A stretch of DNA of 50,737 nt from Erysipelotrichaceae bacterium (GTDB lineage: Bacteria; Bacillota_I; Bacilli_A; RF39; UBA660). Positions 10,853-18,347 of this stretch are shown one piece after another. Both the position numbers and the translations under genes were made by a program. Each line of letters opens with the position of its first letter. The first letter of the stretch is position 1. The notes under the pieces were generated by a model. That model was given only the letters and a program-made list of their open reading frames with translations. It did not search any database and was not told where the DNA came from. Location: the NCBI GenBank assembly GCA_022772985.1, contig JALEZJ010000103.1, positions 1-50,737 of the forward strand. The letters run 5' to 3'.

Positions 10853-11128
10853 TTAAATTTCTGTATCTTCTAAATCCTCTTTTAAAAGATTTAAAAATAA
10901 CTTTGATAATTCTTTTAGTCTATTTTCGTCCGTTTCTTCTTGGATCATTATTTTTTCTTCTTTTTTGATTGCTTCTACAATTTTAACATTTTCCATATCT
11001 GGATTTTCTTCTTTATCAATAGGTGCGATTAAATAATATTTTTTTCCGGAGTATTCTAACATTTTTAGAATTGTATATTCACTTTCATCTCCAAGTGTAA
11101 TAATATCATATAATTCTATTTCTTTCAT
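10853..11128 (-). CDS. DUF1292-family small protein
   Basis: This 91-residue acidic protein begins MKEIELYDIITLGDESEYTILKMLEYSGKKYYLIAPIDK. The pattern of a strand-rich opening about 'energy' strands, then EY-x-GKKY-x-L-(I/L), then an acidic linker and a C-terminal helix, matches the DUF1292 family of small Firmicutes proteins (YrzB-like), whose role is unknown. Its ATG overlaps the stop of the upstream membrane protein gene as ATGA, so the two are coupled. Together they lie between rplL and rpoB, a place where Bacilli normally carry at most a methyltransferase gene. Confidence 0.7.
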   Translation of the reverse strand: MKEIELYDIITLGDESEYTILKMLEYSGKKYYLIAPIDKEENPDMENVKIVEAIKKEEKIMIQEETDENRLKELSKLFLNLLKEDLEDTEI

Positions 11129-13206
11129 CTTTGCATTCCTTTCACATTTTGATTTGCAATATCATTGACATTGTACCATCCTTCTGCATAGGCGTTTATT
11201 TCAGCATTTATTAGTGGAGAACTTCCATCATAATCTTGAAGATACTTTTCTTGATTGGCAGTTAGAATACTTACCACTTCGCCACCATTTTTAATTAATT
11301 CATCTATTTTTTGGTTGGCTAATTCATCACTGGCATAGATTTGGTTCATTCCGTTTTCATTTAAAATTGCTACTCCTAAAATAACTCTTTTATCTGTATT
11401 CTTATAATATGCAGAATAAGAATTTTCACCTAAATAAGCATCATATTCATTATTATATATTCTAGTTCCTTCATTTAACTTAATATTTCCGCCAATTTTT
11501 ATAAAAGATTCTTCTTTATTTTCAATATTTTCATCTTCTAGTATCGTTAAATTTTCTGGACTTGATTCTTTTTCGTCATTACTTTGATTAGATTGCTGTG
11601 ATGTCGTATCTTGCTTTTCCGTTTCATTTGTTGTCTTTTCTTGACTAGATGTTTTATCTACATTTTCCGCTTTAGTAACTATATCATCCCCAGCTTTTAT
11701 TTGATAAGGATTTTCTAAATCATTTAAACTTTTTTCAATTTCTTTTTCTAAATCGGTGTTTTTAACATCATTTTCTGAAACACTTTCTGTTGTTGCTTTT
11801 GCTGACTTTGACTCTTTTCTATTGTTTATTAATTCGCTAGCTCCAACACTTGTTAATCCTAATATTAACGTAGCTGCAATAACTCCTATTCTGACTTTTA
11901 TTTCTTTATCCATATTTTTTAATGATTTTCTTATCTTCGTTACGATGCCAGAAATTGGTTTTTTGGTATTATTTTTTTGAAGAATTGGTTGGTTTTCATC
12001 TGAAATAAGTTCTTTTACTGGTACAGATTTATTTTTTATATCATCATTATTTCCAATTGATATGTATTCTTCTTTTGACCATGGTGCTTTGTTAATATCT
12101 TCTGCTTTTGCTTCTTCATATATATCATTCATAAATAAGCCATTTATATTTTGATATGAGCTAGGTTCATTAAAATTATCTTGAGCTATTTTTTTCTGTT
12201 GGATTGGAGCTACATAATCAGGAGAATTAATCGTTGGGGTAGCTTTTTCCATTATCTGGTTCCAACTATTGGCTGCTTTTTCAAAATTTGGTGTATATGG
12301 TGGAATATCGCTCAAAGATTCTTTGCTGGAAATAGATTTTTCTATTTCTTCATAATAATCATCTTTTGGTTCTTCTATTCCAGCTTGATTTCTAATATTC
12401 TGCCACAATTTTTGAGAATTTCTAAAATTTACGGATTTAGATGATAAATTTTGATTTTCATCTCTTTCTTCAAAAAGAGGTAGTGGATATGGTTGATTTG
12501 ATTTATTTAATAAATCATCTGGTTCATTGGTCTTTTTAGAATCATTTTGTTCTATAGAAAACTCTGTTTCGATTGGTTTTGGTATTTCTTGTTTTTTCGA
12601 ATAAAATTGATCAAAATGATCTTCATTTTCACTTATTACTGCTGATTCGGGAGATGGTTGTTTTGTTTCATTTAATTTTTTTCTTTCGTCTTCTGATAAG
12701 TAATCCATCATTAATCTATTAATTAATTGTTTTTCTAAATCGGTATCGGTTGATGAATTCATCTCGTGCATTGAAACTTCACTCTTACTATCTTTTAGTA
12801 AATCATCCATAATCGGTTCTAATGGGGGATCTTCCGCTAGATCTTCTTGTTTCTTTTGTTCAGAAATGTTTTCCTTATTTAATAATGTTTGAGCCATAAT
12901 TTGAGCAACGATATCTTCTTCATCCGTTACTGAACTATTTGATAATGACTGTGCATTTTTCATTGTACTTAGATTTTCATTTTCTACTACTGAATTATCT
13001 TTTGATTCTTTTATAACTTCTGTACGGAAATTTGCCATATTACTGATACTATTAGAAATAGCCTTTTGCATGATTTTTAATTCCTGTAATGCTTTTTCGT
13101 CATCTTCTTCTCTTGGGGTTTTGGAATTTTGATATTTTGATACATTTTCATCTATCTTTCTTTTTATTTTTTCTAATTCTTGGTATATTTCCCTTACATC
13201 TTTCAT
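11125..13206 (-). CDS. Single-pass membrane protein with a long disordered cytoplasmic region, unknown function
   Basis: From the ATG at 13206 (GAGAGGTGA site, MKDVREIYQ) it has 693 residues; an in-frame start 10 codons upstream has no ribosome site. Residues 1-60 look like a short coiled coil (EIYQELEKIKRKID). About 370 residues of Asp/Glu/Ser/Asn-rich disordered sequence follow, then a basic stretch (KIRKSLKNMDKEIKVR) and one membrane segment at about 438-458 (IGVIAATLILGLTSVGA). The basic flank puts the N-terminus inside the cell. A Ser/Thr/Glu-rich linker leads to an outer domain of about 110 residues starting near KIGGNIKLNEGTRIY. No known family recognised. It has its own promoter and lies between rplL and rpoB. 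Confidence 0.8.
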   Translation of the reverse strand: MKDVREIYQELEKIKRKIDENVSKYQNSKTPREEDDEKALQELKIMQKAISNSISNMANFRTEVIKESKDNSVVENENLSTMKNAQSLSNSSVTDEEDIVAQIMAQTLLNKENISEQKKQEDLAEDPPLEPIMDDLLKDSKSEVSMHEMNSSTDTDLEKQLINRLMMDYLSEDERKKLNETKQPSPESAVISENEDHFDQFYSKKQEIPKPIETEFSIEQNDSKKTNEPDDLLNKSNQPYPLPLFEERDENQNLSSKSVNFRNSQKLWQNIRNQAGIEEPKDDYYEEIEKSISSKESLSDIPPYTPNFEKAANSWNQIMEKATPTINSPDYVAPIQQKKIAQDNFNEPSSYQNINGLFMNDIYEEAKAEDINKAPWSKEEYISIGNNDDIKNKSVPVKELISDENQPILQKNNTKKPISGIVTKIRKSLKNMDKEIKVRIGVIAATLILGLTSVGASELINNRKESKSAKATTESVSENDVKNTDLEKEIEKSLNDLENPYQIKAGDDIVTKAENVDKTSSQEKTTNETEKQDTTSQQSNQSNDEKESSPENLTILEDENIENKEESFIKIGGNIKLNEGTRIYNNEYDAYLGENSYSAYYKNTDKRVILGVAILNENGMNQIYASDELANQKIDELIKNGGEVVSILTANQEKYLQDYDGSSPLINAEINAYAEGWYNVNDIANQNVKGMQR

Positions 13207-13226
13207 AGTATTCACCTCTCGGTAAT

Positions 13227-13255
13227 ATATTAACATATTATTTATGGTTATTCAA
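13227..13255 (-). promoter_or_regulatory. Promoter of the inserted membrane-protein gene
   Basis: TTGAAT (13255-13250), 17-nt spacer, TAATAT (13232-13227), about 20 nt before the ATG at 13206. Confidence 0.6.
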
Positions 13256-13274
13256 CACCTTTGTTTTTTGTTGA

Positions 13275-13311
13275 CAAAAAAAGAAAAGAAAATGTCATTT
13301 CCAGACATTTT
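13275..13311 (-). terminator. rplJL terminator
   Basis: A perfect 8-bp stem AAAATGTC/GACATTTT with a 7-nt loop is followed on the minus strand by CTTTTCTTTTTTT. It ends the ribosomal unit before the inserted genes. Confidence 0.85.
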
Positions 13312-13333
13312 GCTTTTCTCTTTTCTACTTTTA

Positions 13334-13702
13334 TTATTGAAGTTCTACAGTAGCGCCAGCTTCTTCTAATTGTGCTTTTAAAGCTTCTGCTTCTTCTTTT
13401 GCAATTCCTTCTTTGATTGCTCCACCATTATCAGCGATTTCTTTTGCTTCTTTTAATCCTAATCCAGTTACTTCTTTAATAATTTTAATAACTGGTAATT
13501 TGTTAGCACCTGCTGCAGTTAAAACAACATTAACTTTAGAAGGTCCTTCTTCTACAGCTGCTGCAGCTGGTGCTGCTGCTACTGCTACTGCACTTGGATC
13601 TACTCCAAATTCCTCCTTCATTGCATCTACTAATTCTTTTACTTCAAGAATTGTCATTTCTTTTAAAGCACTGATAAATTCGTCTCTTGTTAATTTTGCC
13701 AT
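13334..13702 (-). CDS. rplL: 50S ribosomal protein L7/L12
   Basis: This 122-residue protein forms the mobile stalk of the 50S subunit that recruits translation factors. The N-terminal dimerisation helices ([30 protein letters not shown]) are followed by an Ala-rich hinge (about residues 38-52) and the C-terminal domain with [33 protein letters not shown]-type sequence. Length is normal. It follows rplJ by 28 nt with a GGAGG site, and a strong terminator closes the unit. Confidence 0.98.
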   Translation of the reverse strand: [122 protein letters not shown]

Positions 13703-13730
13703 TATATTTTCCTCCTTAATTTTTATTTTT

Positions 13731-14225
13731 TTAGTTTTCTTCTTTATCTTTTGTGTATAAATCTAAGCAGATTGATAAATCTCTAATTGTTGCTATCATT
13801 CCACCTGCTAACATTGTTAACAATCCTTCTCTAGATGGAATAGCTGCGTATGATTTTAATTCCTCTAGTGTTACAACACGACCTTCTACTACTCCTGCTT
13901 TTAATTCTAAAGCTTCATGATTTTTAGCAAACTCACTAATAATCTTTACAGGAGCTAGTTCATCGCTAGAGAATGAAATTGCAGTTGGTCCTTCTAAATA
14001 GCTATCTAATTCTAATCCAGAATCTTTGATAGCTCTTTTTGCTAAAGTATTTTTATATACTTTGTAATCAGAACCTGATTCTCTTAAACTTCTTCTTAAT
14101 TCTGTTACTTCAGATACCTTTAAGCCACGTGGGTCAAATAATACCACTGATGAAGCATTAGAAAATTTTTCTTTAATTTCATCAATTACTGCTTGTTTTT
14201 GTTCTAATATTTTTGCATTTGCCAC
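13731..14225 (-). CDS. rplJ: 50S ribosomal protein L10
   Basis: This 164-residue protein anchors L7/L12 dimers to the ribosome at the stalk base. The N-terminal part (VIDEIKEKFSNASSVVLFDPRGLKVSEVTELRRSLRE) and the GPTAI motif in the middle are typical of L10, and the C-terminal helix binds L7/L12. The start codon is GTG (14225-14223), followed by GCA AAT, with an AAAGGAG site 10 nt upstream. The gene lies behind an L10 leader with an attenuator and its own consensus promoter. Confidence 0.98.
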   Translation of the reverse strand: MANAKILEQKQAVIDEIKEKFSNASSVVLFDPRGLKVSEVTELRRSLRESGSDYKVYKNTLAKRAIKDSGLELDSYLEGPTAISFSSDELAPVKIISEFAKNHEALELKAGVVEGRVVTLEELKSYAAIPSREGLLTMLAGGMIATIRDLSICLDLYTKDKEEN

Positions 14226-14235
14226 CTATAACAAC

Positions 14236-14373
14236 TCCTTTCTTTCATTCATGCCATAATAAAACCCTCGTTTTAGTTACGAGGGATAAAAAGGTTAGTG
14301 CTTTTTTATTCCTCGGTAAGATTTTCAAACGTCATTCACGTCCTTACTGTCTTTGGCATAAATTCTGCATTCG
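14236..14373 (-). ncRNA. Ribosomal protein L10 leader with attenuator
   Basis: The minus-strand leader starts near 14373 and carries the TGCCAAAGACAGTAAGGACG segment, then CTTACCGAGG, both characteristic of the Firmicutes L10 leader to which the L10-L12 complex binds. It ends in a terminator-like hairpin CCCTCGT/ACGAGGG (14265-14285) followed by TTTTATTAT, ahead of the rplJ ribosome site. In the known model, L10 binding upstream favours the terminator and lowers rplJL expression. Confidence 0.85.
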
Positions 14374-14379
14374 GGTTTT

Positions 14380-14408
14380 ATTATATAACAACTATGATTA
14401 TTTGTCAA
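14380..14408 (-). promoter_or_regulatory. rplJL promoter, inside the end of rplA
   Basis: A perfect consensus: TTGACA (14408-14403), 17-nt spacer, TATAAT (14385-14380). The -35 lies in the last codons of rplA (TTT GAC AAA TAA). Confidence 0.85.
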
Positions 14409-15093
14409 ATGAATTTAAATCAATTTTAATTCCAGGACCCATTGTAGAAGAAATAGAAATATTTTTTACATAGTTTCCTTTAGCAGTTGTTGGTTTTGCT
14501 TTTAAGATTACTTCAATAAAAGCTTTTAAATTAGCTACTAATTTTTCATCTTCAAAGCTTGCTTTTCCAAAAATTCCATGAACATTTCCAAAACTATCCG
14601 TACGGTAATTTACTTTACCTTTTTTAGTCTCTTCAATTGCACGTACCACATCTGTTGTAACAGTTCCTGTTTTAGGGTTTGGCATTAAACCTTTTGGTCC
14701 TAATAATTTACCAATTTTACCTAACATAGGCATCATTTCTGGTGTTGCGATAATTACATCATAATCAAACCAATTTTCGTGTTCAATTTTGGCAATCATG
14801 TCAACATCTCCAACATAGTCAGCTCCAGCGTTTTTAGCTGCTGTTGCTTGTTCTCCTTTCGCTAAAACAAGAATTGTTTTGCTTTTTCCTGTTCCATATG
14901 GTAATACTACTGCTCCACGTAACTGTTGATCGGCTTTTTTTACATCTAAGTTTAAATTCATAGCAACTTCTAAAGTAGCATCAAATTTTGCATTAGATGT
15001 TTTCTTTGCTAGAGCAATTGCATCTTCTATAGAATAAGCTTTATTTTTATCTATTTGTTCTAAATTAGCAATATGTCTTTTGCTTTTTTTCAT
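14398..15093 (-). CDS. rplA: 50S ribosomal protein L1
   Basis: This 231-residue protein forms the L1 stalk near the ribosomal exit site. It has the L1 signatures LPYGTGKSK in the N-terminal part, [32 protein letters not shown] in the middle, and a C-terminal half that returns to domain I ([13 protein letters not shown], then [26 protein letters not shown]). A GGAGGT site precedes the ATG. Between rplK and rplA there are about 100 nt able to form alternative hairpins. L1 is a known autoregulator of L11-L1 mRNA in bacteria, and this spacer is the likely site. Confidence 0.98.
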   Translation of the reverse strand: MKKSKRHIANLEQIDKNKAYSIEDAIALAKKTSNAKFDATLEVAMNLNLDVKKADQQLRGAVVLPYGTGKSKTILVLAKGEQATAAKNAGADYVGDVDMIAKIEHENWFDYDVIIATPEMMPMLGKIGKLLGPKGLMPNPKTGTVTTDVVRAIEETKKGKVNYRTDSFGNVHGIFGKASFEDEKLVANLKAFIEVILKAKPTTAKGNYVKNISISSTMGPGIKIDLNSFDK

Positions 15094-15104
15094 TTTTTTA
15101 CCTC

Positions 15105-15165
15105 CTTTGTGGTCTATAGCGGACTTGTAATCCTTCCACGGATAGGTGATTACACCTATTAGGAA
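15105..15165 (-). promoter_or_regulatory. Structured rplK-rplA spacer, probable L1 control site
   Basis: The minus-strand RNA has a perfect hairpin ATAGGTG-TAAT-CACCTAT (15159-15142). The TGTAATC inside it is also fully complementary to GATTACA (15132-15126), so two exclusive folds are possible. A conserved-looking CCGTGGAAGG and a distal CCACAAAGGAGG (GTGG/CCAC pairing) put the rplA ribosome site at the end of the structure. The function is inferred from position and the known L1 autoregulation. Confidence 0.45.
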
Positions 15166-15195
15166 TTATTCGATTTTTGATTCTATTATTTTCAA

Positions 15196-15615
15196 TTAGT
15201 CTTTAATTTCGATTCCCATGTTACGGGCTGTACCTTCTATAATTTTCATTGCATCTTCAATATCATAAGCATTTAAATCGGGCATTTTAGTTTCAGCAAT
15301 TTCTCTTAATTGTTCACGAGTAATTGTTGCAACTGTTTCTCCTTTGGTAGCACCTTTCCCAATCTTAGCAATTTTTTTTAATAAGAATGCTGCTGGTGGA
15401 GTTTTTAATGCAAGATCAAATGTTCTATCTTCATAAATTGTGATCTCAACTGGTAAAATATCTCCCATTTTATCTCTTGTTGCATCATTGAATTTGGTAC
15501 AAAATTCTTGTAAGTTAATTCCTGCAGGTCCTAATACTGTTCCAACTGGTGGAGCAGGTGTAGCACGTCCAGCAGGGATTTGTAATTTAATTTTCTTCGT
15601 AATTTCTTTTGCCAC
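15196..15615 (-). CDS. rplK: 50S ribosomal protein L11
   Basis: This protein of 139 residues binds the GTPase-associated centre of 23S rRNA. The N-terminal domain reads [34 protein letters not shown], with the proline-rich segment that is the thiostrepton-linked region, and the C-terminal RNA-binding domain ends [13 protein letters not shown] place the start at the GTG at 15615 (GTG GCA AAA), because AGGAGGTG lies 6 nt before it; an in-frame GTG three codons earlier overlaps that ribosome site. It is the first gene of a rplK-rplA unit. Confidence 0.97.
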   Translation of the reverse strand: MAKEITKKIKLQIPAGRATPAPPVGTVLGPAGINLQEFCTKFNDATRDKMGDILPVEITIYEDRTFDLALKTPPAAFLLKKIAKIGKGATKGETVATITREQLREIAETKMPDLNAYDIEDAMKIIEGTARNMGIEIKD

Positions 15616-15758
15616 GAAAAACACCTCCTATTAATTATTAATATTATTTTTTCGCGAGTGGTTCAAACGGGTTAGAAAAGTTCAGTTTGGCGTCCGCTTT
15701 ACTTCCTTTCCTTCTTTCTCCTTCCACTTATTAAACCTAATATCTGGTTGCGGTTATA
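15616..15758 (-). promoter_or_regulatory. Long GC-rich leader of rplK
   Basis: The leader of about 140 nt contains a patch of relatively high GC (AAAGCGGACGCC, AACCCGTTTGAACCACTCGCG) in AT-rich surroundings. AGTGG near its start can pair with CCACT near its end. It is probably a ribosomal-protein binding or attenuation leader; I could not assign it to a known family. Confidence 0.35.
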
Positions 15759-15787
15759 ATCATAGCATAAAAAATCTCGCTTTTCAA
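15759..15787 (-). promoter_or_regulatory. rplK-rplA promoter
   Basis: TTGAAA (15787-15782), 17-nt spacer, TATGAT (15764-15759). Confidence 0.8.
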
Positions 15788-15819
15788 CTGTTTTTTGTTT
15801 TTATTTTATATTAATTTTA

Positions 15820-16356
15820 TCATTCAATACTTGCAATATCGGTGAAATCGACTTCTACTTTGGTCACTTGTCCAAATAAATCCACATTAACATTTAGTTT
15901 TTGAGTCTTCATATCGGCACTTTCAATAGTTCCTTCCATATCTTTGAATGGTCCATCTAAAATCTTTACTCTTTTACCAGGTTCTAGTTCCTTCGTTACA
16001 TCAATCCTACTTAATCCCATTGAACCTAAAATGTTATCTACTTCATGGGGTAATAATGGAATTGGTTTTGCTCCTTTTCCAGAAGATCCAATAAATCCTG
16101 TTACTCCTTGCGTATTTCTCACAATATACCATGCTTCATCTGACATTACCATTTCAACTAGTACATATCCTGGAAACATCTTTTTAACTTTTTCTTTTTT
16201 TACTCCATTTTTTACTTCAATAATTTTTTGTTCTGGTACTACAACACGATAAATATTATTATGTAATTCCATAGAATTAATCATCATTTCTAACTTTTCT
16301 TTTACTTTATATTCATATCCTGTAACTGTATTTACTACATACCATTCTTTTTTCAT
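15820..16356 (-). CDS. nusG: Transcription termination/antitermination protein NusG
   Basis: This 178-residue protein binds RNA polymerase and modulates pausing. The NGN domain begins KEWYVVNTVTGYEYKVKEKLE and contains KKMFPGYVLVEMVM and the WYIVRNTQGVTGFIGSSGK segment; the KOW domain near residue 130 reads GKRVKILDGPFKDMEGTIES. Length is normal and there is no insertion. The ATG overlaps the secE stop as TAATG. It ends in TGA, which helps show the standard code is in use. Confidence 0.98.
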   Translation of the reverse strand: MKKEWYVVNTVTGYEYKVKEKLEMMINSMELHNNIYRVVVPEQKIIEVKNGVKKEKVKKMFPGYVLVEMVMSDEAWYIVRNTQGVTGFIGSSGKGAKPIPLLPHEVDNILGSMGLSRIDVTKELEPGKRVKILDGPFKDMEGTIESADMKTQKLNVNVDLFGQVTKVEVDFTDIASIE

Positions 16357-16544
16357 TATGCAACACTCCTTAATAAAGATACTAACATATCAATCGCATA
16401 GAAATATACTCCTAAACATATCATAAATGTTACTGTTGTAATAGAGTATTTGACTAATTCTTTGCCACTTGTCCATCTAATACGTCCGATTTCTTTTTTT
16501 ACGCCTTTAAAATATTTGGTTATTCCATTTAATATTTTTTTCAT
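16356..16544 (-). CDS. secE: Preprotein translocase subunit SecE
   Basis: This 62-residue single-span membrane protein is the small subunit of the SecYEG channel. An amphipathic cytoplasmic segment (KYFKGVKKEIGRIRWTSGKELVKYS, with the conserved E-x-x-R-x-x-W core) precedes one membrane segment at about residues 35-55. The length fits the short Gram-positive form. It is the first gene of the secE-nusG unit, with no rpmG before it, and has an AGGAGG site. Confidence 0.95.
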   Translation of the reverse strand: MKKILNGITKYFKGVKKEIGRIRWTSGKELVKYSITTVTFMICLGVYFYAIDMLVSLLRSVA

Positions 16545-16599
16545 ATATCCTCCTATTACAAATATTTGATTAAAATAAAAACACCTTCGTGTTGCTTTA

Positions 16600-16628
16600 A
16601 ATATAGCACTTCAGGAGCTTTATGTCAA
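16600..16628 (-). promoter_or_regulatory. secE-nusG promoter
   Basis: TTGACA (16628-16623), 17-nt spacer, TATATT (16605-16600). A 5-bp hairpin AACAC-GAAG-GTGTT followed by TTTATTTT comes right after the start of transcription and might be a weak attenuator. Confidence 0.8.
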
Positions 16629-16879
16629 TCATTTCTTGTAGTTTTTATCTTTTTTGAAGAAAAAATACTTCTATATATTTTTCTTCTTTTTTTATCTTTT
16701 CGATGGTAAAAAATGCTGAGTTTATTTAATTTCTATGTATTGCAATCTTTTTTATTAAATATAAGCATATTTTAATATTTTTTGGTAATAATATTATCAT
16801 ATTTGGTGATATTTTATTCATTATATTTTTGTTCTATAATTATTGTTTATAATTAGAATGAATGGATGGGTGATAATTC
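16629..16879. other. Divergent spacer between secE and the XRE gene
   Basis: The 335-nt gap between the two divergent genes holds the secE promoter on its left. On the plus strand TATAAT boxes at 16835-16840 and 16848-16853 are candidate -10 elements for the XRE gene; no convincing -35 is seen. Otherwise it is AT-rich with no open frame. Confidence 0.35.
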
Positions 16880-17212
16880 ATGGACTTTGGCAGTAAAATA
16901 CAGATGCTTAGAAAAAATCACAATTTATCTCAAGAAAAGTTGGCTTCTATTTTAAAAATTAATCGTAATTATTTATCTAGGATAGAAACTGGTAAGTCCG
17001 AGCCTTCTTTATCTGTAATTCGTGATATTGCTCAGTATTTTCATATTGATATTGCTACGTTAATGGATATTCAGATGAATGGAAGTAATGCAGAAGAAAA
17101 AATTCAAAAAATTGTGGAAGGTTGTCAATATTTAATGGATGATGATTTGGATTTTCTTATTCGTGTGATATCTGTTATGAGGGAAGAATATGTAAAGAGG
17201 GATTTTGATTAA
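16880..17212 (+). CDS. XRE-family DNA-binding regulator
   Basis: This 110-residue protein has a helix-turn-helix of the lambda Cro/Xre type in residues 5-60 (KIQMLRKNHNLSQEKLASIL, recognition helix near NRNYLSRIETGKSEPS) and a helical C-terminal part (EEKIQKIVEGCQYLMDDDLDFLIRVISVMREEY) that probably dimerises. It resembles small SinR-like repressors. A GGGTGAT site precedes the ATG. It opens the only plus-strand block of the window and may control itself or a neighbour; the palindrome ATTCAATTGAAT at 17286-17297 downstream is a possible but unproven site. Confidence 0.9.
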   Translation: MDFGSKIQMLRKNHNLSQEKLASILKINRNYLSRIETGKSEPSLSVIRDIAQYFHIDIATLMDIQMNGSNAEEKIQKIVEGCQYLMDDDLDFLIRVISVMREEYVKRDFD

Positions 17213-17437
17213 CTTCTTTTTTTATGCTATAAAAGTTCTTGTATGTTTTATCTTTTAAATATTTTTATATCAGATATTTGTATTTATTCAATTGAATCAT
17301 ACAATTTTATCTAATTCAATTTATCTAGTTAAAAATATTATTTTTCAACAACTTTGTGGATAATTTATTAGTTTTTTTATATCAATGGTCTTTCTACAAT
17401 TCAGTACTTTTTGTCAATAAAGATTAGATTGCTTTTT

Positions 17438-17467
17438 TTGATATTCAATATTATAATTGTGTTATAT
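17438..17467 (+). promoter_or_regulatory. Possible promoter of the methyltransferase gene
   Basis: TTGATA (17438-17443), 18-nt spacer, TTATAT (17462-17467), about 20 nt before the ATG. The -10 is imperfect. Confidence 0.4.
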
Positions 17468-17486
17468 TTAGAAACGGAGGTAGTTT

Positions 17487-18347
17487 ATGCGTATTAGTCA
17501 GGATTGGGAAGATTATCAATGTCTTGCTAGTGGAGATGGAGAAAAGATTGAAAAATGGGGAAATATTATTTTAAGAAGACCTGATCCTCAAATTATTTGG
17601 AAAAAATCAAATAGTCAAATTTGGAATGAATGGGATGGCTTTTATCATCGTAGTAATAAGGGTGGTGGTAGTTGGGAATTTAAAAAAAAGATTCCTGATG
17701 AATGGAAGGTTCATTATAAAGAATTGACATTTCAGGTAAGTCCTACTAATTTTAAGCATACTGGTATTTTTCCAGAGCAAGCTGTGAATTGGGATTATGT
17801 GATGAAGAGAATTCGTAATGATAATCGAGTTGAATTTAGAGTATTGAATTTATTTGCTTATACAGGTTGTGCTACGATGGCGGCTTCCATGGCAGGTGCT
17901 AGTGAAGTTGTTCATGTAGATGCTTCTCGTGGTATGATTGAATGGGCAAAGAAAAATAGAGATTTATGTGGACTTACGAATCATAAAATTCGTTTTATTG
18001 TGGATGATGTTATTAAATTTTTGGAACGAGAAAAAAGACGAGGTCGAACTTATCATGGGATTATTATGGATCCTCCTAGTTATGGGAGAGGCCCTAATGG
18101 AGAGGTATGGAAGTTAGAGGATAATTTACAAGAATTACTTTTTAAGGCTAGAGATGTATTAGATAAGGATTATTCTTTCTTATTAATTAATTCTTATACT
18201 ACTGGTGTATCTCCTACTTCTTTAAATAATATATTGAAATTGACATTTTCTAATAATCAAGTAGAAACAGGAGAAATAGGACTTCCAATTTTAGAAAATA
18301 ATTTGGTACTTCCTTGTGGTATTTATGGCAGAGTTACCAAAGATTAA
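17487..18347 (+). CDS. Class I SAM-dependent rRNA methyltransferase (RlmI-like)
   Basis: This 286-residue protein has the SAM-binding motif NLFAYTGCATMAASMAGA (about residues 130-147), the acidic VDASRGMIEWAKKN loop and the catalytic-type motif IIMDPPSYGRG (about 192-202). These are typical of the RlmI/COG1092 family of 23S rRNA methyltransferases. The N-terminal region of about 125 residues does not look like the PUA domain found in RlmI, so this is a compact relative; the exact rRNA position is not predictable. A CGGAGGTAG site precedes the start. The end overlaps the RluA-like gene, so the two RNA-modifying enzymes form one unit. Confidence 0.85.
   Translation: MRISQDWEDYQCLASGDGEKIEKWGNIILRRPDPQIIWKKSNSQIWNEWDGFYHRSNKGGGSWEFKKKIPDEWKVHYKELTFQVSPTNFKHTGIFPEQAVNWDYVMKRIRNDNRVEFRVLNLFAYTGCATMAASMAGASEVVHVDASRGMIEWAKKNRDLCGLTNHKIRFIVDDVIKFLEREKRRGRTYHGIIMDPPSYGRGPNGEVWKLEDNLQELLFKARDVLDKDYSFLLINSYTTGVSPTSLNNILKLTFSNNQVETGEIGLPILENNLVLPCGIYGRVTKD

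Noticed and set aside
17355-17363. A perfect DnaA box (TGTGGATAA) upstream of the methyltransferase gene
   Set aside because: It is single, and in a 50-kb AT-rich window a 9-base match of this kind is expected about once by chance. No cluster and no dnaA or dnaN nearby.
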